Part shown: positions 58,162 to 64,000 of the stretch, piece by piece
Position numbering within the stretch: the first letter of the stretch is position 1
How the letters are laid out: each line of letters opens with the position of its first letter
Assembly (NCBI GenBank): GCA_030512335.1
Contig: JAULSU010000004.1
Coordinates: forward strand, 806,001-870,000
Direction of reading: 5' to 3'
Length of the DNA stretch: 64,000 nucleotides
Source: Immersiella caudata
Lineage: Eukaryota > Ascomycota > Sordariomycetes > Sordariales > Lasiosphaeriaceae
Position numbers and translations under genes: made by a program
Notes under the pieces: generated by a model
Seen by the model: the letters and a program-made list of their open reading frames with translations, nothing else
Told to the model about the DNA's origin: nothing
Databases searched by the model: none

Positions 58162-59446
58162 CTTTGCTTCGGGACAAAATACGAGCAGAAAGATTTCGGT
58201 AGTCCTACCGAGCCGGGGGTCCAGAATTCCTTAGTTGTCGGCCGAGGCGAGGTTAAATAGTCCCTGACAGCTCGCTTCGAAGCTTGATTCCCGGGCTCAT
58301 GGGTGAAGTCGACATATTGGGAATATAGCAGCACGCTCTATCACCAGGAGATGACGATTGAGGGCTATATCCAACCGACCCGGTTGGTTTTGCTCGAATG
58401 CCCAGCCAATGGATAAATGTCGACCGTGATGCTACTCTCGAGATGTTTGACGCGCCACGGAATTCATCCGAATTGGCGAGAGCCCCATAGCGGCCCAAAT
58501 TGAAATGCCCCGCTTGCCGATTCGGGTGCGCGGGGGCTCAAAATGACATTCGGCACTCCATTCGTGATCAAGGTGAAACTGCGGTTGTCCTCCTGGTGGT
58601 GCCTTCCATGGTGAGGTCGGGGTTAGGGTTTGATGTTGCCCCGCTCTCGTCGCCCACCAGCAGCCGAGAAGGCCGCGTGGACAAAAAAAAATACAATCCA
58701 ATGCATTGTCCATGAGGCCCAATCCCAAACAAGCTCAGAGTTGTTTCCATTGTCTCTTTGAGCATGCCTTCGAGACATCAAATCAGTTTTGAGGTGTGCA
58801 GCCAATCACGCGCGATGCGGCGACCGTCCAGCAACAACGACGCCGTGGTGGGGCGAGCGAAGTGACAGGGGCGAACGGCGCCAAAAATAGGCCGCTTGGC
58901 ACGACACCCCAAACTCCGAATCGACTGGCGTCGAGTGTTTGGATCGCGAGAGCCAATCTCTTCGATTAAGCGCCTGGTGGAGTTTCGACTTTCCCATCGC
59001 TTGTCGCACCGAATCGGCTTCTTTTCAGGCCCTTCGCAGGAAGAAGGGCGCCTCGTCAAACCTAGAGCAGACGCGCCGCAGCAAATCGCTTCTTTTGACA
59101 GGGTTCGCGCCGACGACCTGGCATTTCATCCAAACGCCCATCTATCACATGACCAAGGCGCCATGTGAATTCCTATTCAACATATATGACAATAGGTCGT
59201 CCTCCTATTGTGAGATGTGATTGTCAAGACAAGCAAGCATTGTGTCGTCGACCTCGCATTTTTCTTTATTTCTTTCTCTTCTATTTCTATTTTTCCTTGT
59301 CTCCTTGTGTCCCTAGGCGTCTTTGGTTGACTTCCATTTCTTATAAGAAGTTCTCACCAAGTCCACTCTTTCGTTGCAGGTCAACGTTACTATCGCAACT
59401 CGATTAACGACCTGATCGATATTTTCCTTTGCACAATTTGCCCATC
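58162..59446. promoter_or_regulatory. shared promoter region of the PEBP-like and Fig1 genes
   Basis: 1.28 kb between divergent genes. On the Fig1 side, 59255-59310 is a pyrimidine-rich tract (TTTTTCTTTATTTCTTTCTC and on), typical of strongly expressed fungal promoters, with transcription usually starting just downstream. No other gene is seen. Confidence 0.45.
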
Positions 59447-60339
59447 ATGGTTCTTTTCAAGTTGGCCAAGTTCTTCATCAAGCGTACGATCGCCCCCGAG
59501 CATCTGGTGAAGAGGACATCGCTAACGGGTCTCCAGCTACTAGCACTGTTCGGCTTGCGCCCTACGTCTTGATCGTTCCGATCATTCTTTTCCAAGGTAG
59601 GAATCTCCCACACTGAATCTTGGAGTTGAACACTGCTAACATCATCACAGCTCTCTCGCTTTCCGGCTGCGTCTCTACGTCGCCAGCGATTCCCGATATC
59701 TACATCGTCTCCCTCGAGCCCGCCGGCAATACATCCGTACCAGTCGAAGTTCGAGTTGGATATTTCGGTATCTGCGGTGACGACGGTGACATTGTCCGCT
59801 GCCAGTCCTCCGCTGGCGGCGACGTCGATGTTGTGACCAACAGCCTGTTCCCCGCCTTCGCTGGCAACGGCACCGGTAATGCCACCCGGCCCGCCGCCGG
59901 CTCTGCAGTTCCCAACTCCGAGCTCAAGGACCTCGTCGCCACGGCTATCCAGATCCAGTCCCGCATCTTCGGCTCCGTTTTCGCTGGCGCTTCGTTCTTC
60001 TTCTTCATCGGCATCATCTTCCTCTTCCTTTACAGGCGGGACAATGCCAACCCCAACCCCGACAAGCCCCTTCGCAGTGCCATCCTCCGTCGCGGCACAT
60101 ACGGTCTTCTCTATCTCAGCACTGGTCTCGTCTTTGCGACCGCCCTGGCCACAACCGAGGCTGGTGGCGTCTTGCAGTTCTCCTCCCAGGCTGCGAGCAG
60201 CTCTACCATCTTCATGCATGCCGGCCGCACTATCCAGGTGCTGCAGTGGATGACGTTTGGCTTCGCTACGATCTTCACCGCGACGGTGCCTATCTTGGTT
60301 CGCCCCGGGATCGTCCAGACGATCAAGGATATCGTCTAG
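59447..60339 (+). CDS. FIG1: Fig1-type calcium regulator and membrane fusion protein, three exons
   Basis: Exons 59447-59483, 59537-59596 and 59651-60339 give about 261 residues. The introns (53 and 54 bases) start GTACGA and GTAGGA and have GCTAAC branch sites. The first TM helix (APYVLIVPIILFQALSL) leads into the Fig1 signature: LSGCVSTSP, then VRVGYFGICGDDG with its paired Cys. The extracellular loop has NTS and NAT-type sequons. Three more helices follow, near 150, 190 and 225 (FFFFIGIIFLFLY; GLLYLSTGLVFATAL), so there are four in all. Fig1 is part of the low-affinity calcium uptake system and is needed for mating, cell fusion and hyphal development. The frame and motifs are intact. Confidence 0.87.
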
Positions 60340-61417
60340 TTTCTCCATCACAAGTCTTAGTTTATCGATTGCATCAGTCATTGCTGGCGGGATGGCGTTT
60401 TGGCGGGCGTTGCCTTGTGATACATTACAACTACGTACTTAATTCTATATGCTCGACGCAAATTGTTTCTTGCTGTACTACGTCTGCCTTTTCTCGGCCC
60501 ATGTTTGTTCTATTGAAGTCACAACCAACCAGGAACATTCCACAATCTCGATTTCTTACACCTCGCGTCTGATACGACAAGAGGCGAGGTGGTGATCTAG
60601 GGTTAGGGTTGCTATATTCCCCGTCCTGCGTCGCTTTAGGTTCTTTGACGTCAGAGTTTAATGTCTCCAGCTTCGTTGCACACTGCGTGACTGTTTCCAA
60701 GTTGTGCATCGTGATTATCACAGTCATTCGCTGGTGGCTGGTAGGAGCATCCGAAATCCCCTTGGCGGCCACAGGGGAATGCGAACCACCCCAGTGGGGA
60801 TTCCAGTGTGAGCTCATGGTTTGCATTCTTGGCACCAACGGCATCCGAAAAACGATCCACAGTTCGAAAGCAAGCAGAGCGACATGGATGGTTTCGAGTG
60901 TCCATCGGCTTTCGATTTACGACAGCCGCACCACGTCACAAATGCACGAGTTCAGAAAGCGCACCAGCACCAAAGTCGCCCGCAGCATCCAGAGACAATT
61001 TCACCATCGTGCCATTGGACCTCGGCAGCCACAGCGCGACGGGCTAGCCGGAGTTGAGACGCCAAGTCGCGCCTATCACAGGCCGCCTGCCGCCATGTTC
61101 CAGCACGCACGGAAGCAGCCGATGGCGATCCCCGCGTCCATTTTCGCGGCGATCCAAGCTTCATCTTCGCATCGCTTGCTGCCTAGATCTCTCCTTCCAA
61201 AGGTCAGCAATCGGGCGCATGCGTCATGAGGATGGGTAGAGCGCGCGTGTGACCCGAGATCAGCACAGCTCCTGTCAGCAGGCATATTGGTACCACGGTA
61301 CACGAAGCGACAAATTGCCGACGCCAGCCCTCGCACCACGCATTACTTCAACCCTTCCCGCAACGGCTTGTCCCACGACGGTCCCTAAAACGAATCCCTC
61401 TGAGCACCCAGCCCAGG
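60340..61417. other. intergenic
   Basis: 1.08 kb between Fig1 and the chloroperoxidase-type gene. The 206-codon plus-strand frame at 60609-61229 is rich in Arg, Ser, His and Pro and has no recognised domain, so it is left out. Confidence 0.35.
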
Positions 61418-62293
61418 ATGACGACTCTGGCGTTCAAGGCGCTGTCCGTTTTCGGCGGCGTCCTCGGCGGGGCGATTGATGCGGTGCGCACCGTGACGGG
61501 TCACGGAAAGAAAGCCGTTGACCACGCTTGGCAGGCGCCGACCCCGACCGATCGTGCGTCTCCGCGTTCCACTGCGCACCCGCTCCCCCGATTCCGGACG
61601 GGTATCTCGGCTAACGCGATGCAGGTCGAAGCCCTTGCCCCATGATCAACGCACTCGCCAATCACGGCTACCTACCTCGCGATGGCAAGAATGTGTCGCT
61701 CGCAGACCTCATCACCGGCTTCAAAGACGCCATCAATTTGGCCCCTGACGCGACTCTCATCGTGAGCCTCAAGGCTCTGCAGGCATCATCGACTGGCAGC
61801 TTTTTGACGATTCACCTGTCGGACCTGGCCAAGCACGGAGGTAACAACCCTAGCTTTCCACCATATCCACCTTAACTCACGCACAGCAGTCATTGAGCAT
61901 GACGGGAGCCTATCGAGGCATGATATCCACTCAGGCGACAACCACACCTTCGCCCCTGAGCTTTGGGCCATTACAGCCTCCCAACTAAATACAGAGACGA
62001 TTTCCATCGCGCTCTCCGCACAGGTTCGCAAGAACCGGCTTGCGGCGGCGCAGTCATCCAACCCCGACTTCCACATGACGAGCGACGACATCCGTTTCAG
62101 CTTCATCGAGACGGCCTCGTACCAGCTGGTGTTTGGACCGGGACTGGACGGCGAAGCCAGGACTGACTGGGTCAAGATATTGTTCGAACAAGAAAGGCTA
62201 CCGTTCGATGAGGGATTTGTGCGTTCTGAGAAGCCGCTTGGAGTGTTGGATTTGTTTGCGGTGCAGAAGAAGGTGGAGGATGCTTCGGCCTGA
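61418..62293 (+). CDS. chloroperoxidase-family haem-thiolate protein, three exons
   Basis: Exons 61418-61553, 61625-61840 and 61890-62293 give about 251 residues. The introns (71 and 49 bases) start GTGCGT and GTAACA with CTAAC or TTAACTC branch sites. Exon 2 opens with the proximal motif RSPCPMINALANHGYLPRDG, which supplies the axial Cys. Exon 3 begins with VIEHDGSLSRHD, the EHD motif that binds the metal and places the distal acid. The family uses H2O2 for halide oxidation, peroxygenation or peroxidation. The C-terminal half is regular, but the enzyme is shorter than secreted chloroperoxidases. The N-terminus (MTTLAFKALSVFGGVLGGAI) is only weakly signal-like, so an intracellular or unconventional location is possible. 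Confidence 0.88.
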
Positions 62294-62938
62294 TTGTTTC
62301 CCTTCTGCGACGGAAGCTGCGTCTTTTTTTTTTTTTTGGCTTGAGTAAGGCTGCTATTTTGTATTTTTTTCTCACTCGATTACAAGCGTCGTCGGCCAAG
62401 ATTGCAGGTTAATGACATTTTGGAATATCACACGCGCGCAGCAGGATCAGGGAGTGAGAGTGAGATGAGGCCCCAGAGGAAGCTGACAACCGCGGGCATC
62501 GAAGCCAAAGGGACGAGCTAATCGCTCACGTTTCTGTTGCTACAGGTGCTGCTGGTGGCCGGGAATGGCTGGTCGGTGCGCTTTCGGCTTCGCCCTACTG
62601 TTCCTCTTGTCATGCAGTTACTGTGCTGCAGCTTGTCGACTCTCCTGAGCCACACAGCGAGTGCTTTGCTAGTGGAAATCTTCCCTAACAGCTCGAGCAG
62701 CGTGTGTGCCTCGGGACAGATCATGCAGTGTGGGCTTGTGCGGTAGCGAAGGAAGGGGTTGGGGGAGTGAGAAATCAAGGCGCCGAAACGGACGAGGCAT
62801 GGAGAGGGAGACGAGACTACCTTGTCAGGGCATGCCGGCTTGTTTCATGCTACTTCGAACACCAACTCGTCGATGATCGAGAGAATTGAGGACAACAGAG
62901 ACCCCGATCAACACCTTGACATCCAACACGACGGACTC
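62294..62938. other. intergenic, convergent 3' ends
   Basis: About 645 bases between convergent genes. A T-run at 62324-62337 lies just after the chloroperoxidase-type stop. Short frames only are seen. Confidence 0.4.
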
Positions 62939-63726
62939 TCACTGGATCGTCAGGCTGGCCGACCCACTAGACCCCGGCCCTCCCGTCTTGGTATACCCCT
63001 CCACCGCCAGCACGATATAATCATGCCCTCCCAGCCTCATGTTCCTCTTTGACCACTCATCAAAATGCGACTTGGTGTTTATCGTTCCACCCACCCGCTT
63101 CTCAGTCCGCACCGACCAGTACTGCTGAAACGTCCGGGTTCCCTCGATGGACGGCTTGTTGACACGGGTGCTTTGGAAGACCTCCCAGGTGCCCTCGCTG
63201 TCGGTGAAGTTACCCTTGGAGGTCCACGGCTCGTTGGGGGCGAGGTCTGCGTGTGAATCGAGGATGTAGTACTCGATCAGGGGGTTGCGTGTCCAGCCGT
63301 ATACGCAGAGGTAGCCGGGGCCGGTAGCGCTGTAGGTTCCGGTGTACTTGATGGTGCTGGGCGGTTTCAGTCGACATCTTTCGAGAGAGGGTAGGGGAGG
63401 TAGCGAAGGGGACAATGGAGGAGGCAACATACGGTACAAGGGAAGAGGCGAGGAGATGAAGGGAAGACATACCGAACGCCATTGCCCCGCCAGCCTTTGC
63501 CGCAGACGAAACCGCCTTTGCTGTTCCAGTTGGCAGAAAAGGAACCGCCATTGCCGTTGTTGCAGCGGATGTTGCTTCCGCCTTCGGACCAGTTCTGGAA
63601 GTAGTAGCCCTGACGAGCCTTGAGGTGGTTCTCATACTCCTCGTTGTAGGGTTCGGGGCCGATAAGGGCGCGGGCAAAGACGCTGGGAGCGAGAAGAACC
63701 GGGAGGAAAGTGGAGAGCTGCACCAT
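62939..63726 (-). CDS. GH11 endo-1,4-beta-xylanase, two exons
   Basis: Exon 1 is complement 63726-63473 and exon 2 is complement 63356-62939. The 116-base intron (GTATGT, branch GACTGA, acceptor CCCAG) joins phase 2. The product is about 223 residues. The start ATG at 63726 gives a signal peptide (MVQLSTFLPVLLAPSVFARA) and a short propeptide ending in KAR before QGYYFQNWSEGGSN. GH11 marks are KGGFVCGKGWR, the nucleophile Glu in NPLIEYYIL, the thumb PSIEGTRTFQQYWSVR and the acid/base Glu in VLAVEGYTKTGG. It cleaves xylan outside the cell. It differs from the gene at 6141-7074 in intron number and ends earlier, with SASLTIQ. A TATA-like TATTTAT lies about 90 bases upstream. Confidence 0.95.
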
Positions 63727-64000
63727 TTTGGGCGTGTTCACTCAGGGGTCAGGTCCGATGAGGTACAATGTCGGAACGAACTGGACAGAGCTATGGACCC
63801 GGATTTCCTCGCCACCATAAATACTTCATCTTTCGGTATGAGCGCAGCCATCGACACCTGATATCGGCACTTCGGCCAAAGCGTTACGACGCCGCTTGCC
63901 AAGATGCGCGCAGTCGTATCAAGCATTTGGATGTTTTGCCCGATGCAAGGTTGGGACAAGGTGGATATCAACTTGGCCGCCATGTTCTCCTCAGTTATAA
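63727..64000. other. promoter side of the second xylanase, to the window edge
   Basis: No gene. It contains the TATA-like motif near 63815 (complement) and CGGCCAAA near 63869, which could be regulatory but is unproven. Confidence 0.3.

Noticed and set aside
60609..61229. 206-codon plus-strand frame
   Set aside because: No domain, biased composition, and other frames in the same interval are similarly open.

Overview
The window looks like genomic DNA of a filamentous ascomycete (Pezizomycotina, most likely a Sordariomycete). Genes are split by short introns of about 50-140 bases with fungal signals (GTRNGT donor, CTAAC/CTGAC branch site 10-25 bases before the AG). The gene content is also fungal: HET-domain protein, NWD2-type NACHT/ankyrin receptor, DUF3433, GH11 xylanases, Fig1, a BIM1-like copper protein, chloroperoxidase, GT90 and P450. 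Exon boundaries below were worked out by hand from splice signals and reading frame. Species cannot be told from the sequence.

Layout. 1-7 kb: the 5' part of a Nudix hydrolase (-), a 2OG-dioxygenase-like protein (+), a two-exon HET-domain gene (+) and a four-exon GH11 xylanase (-). 8.8-16.3 kb: a decayed M20 peptidase, a small secreted protein, a polytopic membrane protein, an aldo/keto reductase relic and a three-exon PD-(D/E)XK-fold protein. 18-28 kb: an NLR-type receptor with near-identical ankyrin repeats (-) and a large DUF3433 membrane protein (+). 28-36.5 kb: a repeat-rich zone with copies of a short hairpin-bearing terminal-inverted-repeat element and a decayed pogo/Fot1 transposase, around an intact six-exon P450 (-) and a decayed unknown gene. 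36.9-44.7 kb: a GPI-type secreted protein (-), a BIM1-like protein with a GC-AG intron (+), a GT90 glycosyltransferase with a membrane-embedded N-terminus (-) and a proline racemase-like gene broken by two compensating indels (-). 46.5-54 kb: one 2,486-residue SpvB/TcdB/Rhs (insecticidal Tc toxin B-C type) protein with one spliceosomal intron. 56-64 kb: a HET relic, a PEBP-like secreted protein (-), Fig1 (+), a chloroperoxidase-family protein (+) and a second GH11 xylanase (-).

How the genes fit together. There is no single operon-like pathway. Two themes recur. One is non-self recognition or antagonism: HET protein, NACHT/ankyrin receptor with homogenised repeats, PD-(D/E)XK protein and the Tc/Rhs toxin-like protein. 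The other is a secreted or surface set: two xylanases, BIM1-like protein, PEBP-like protein, GPI-type protein, Fig1 and chloroperoxidase. The many pseudogenes, and stop codons in the transposase relic that fit C-to-T change at CpA (a RIP-like signature), suggest an accessory, fast-evolving segment.

The most noteworthy item is the Tc/Rhs gene. Its core is bacterial in type, but it carries a fungal intron and a C-terminal region of about 260 residues, with two hydrophobic segments and a coiled coil, that I do not recognise.
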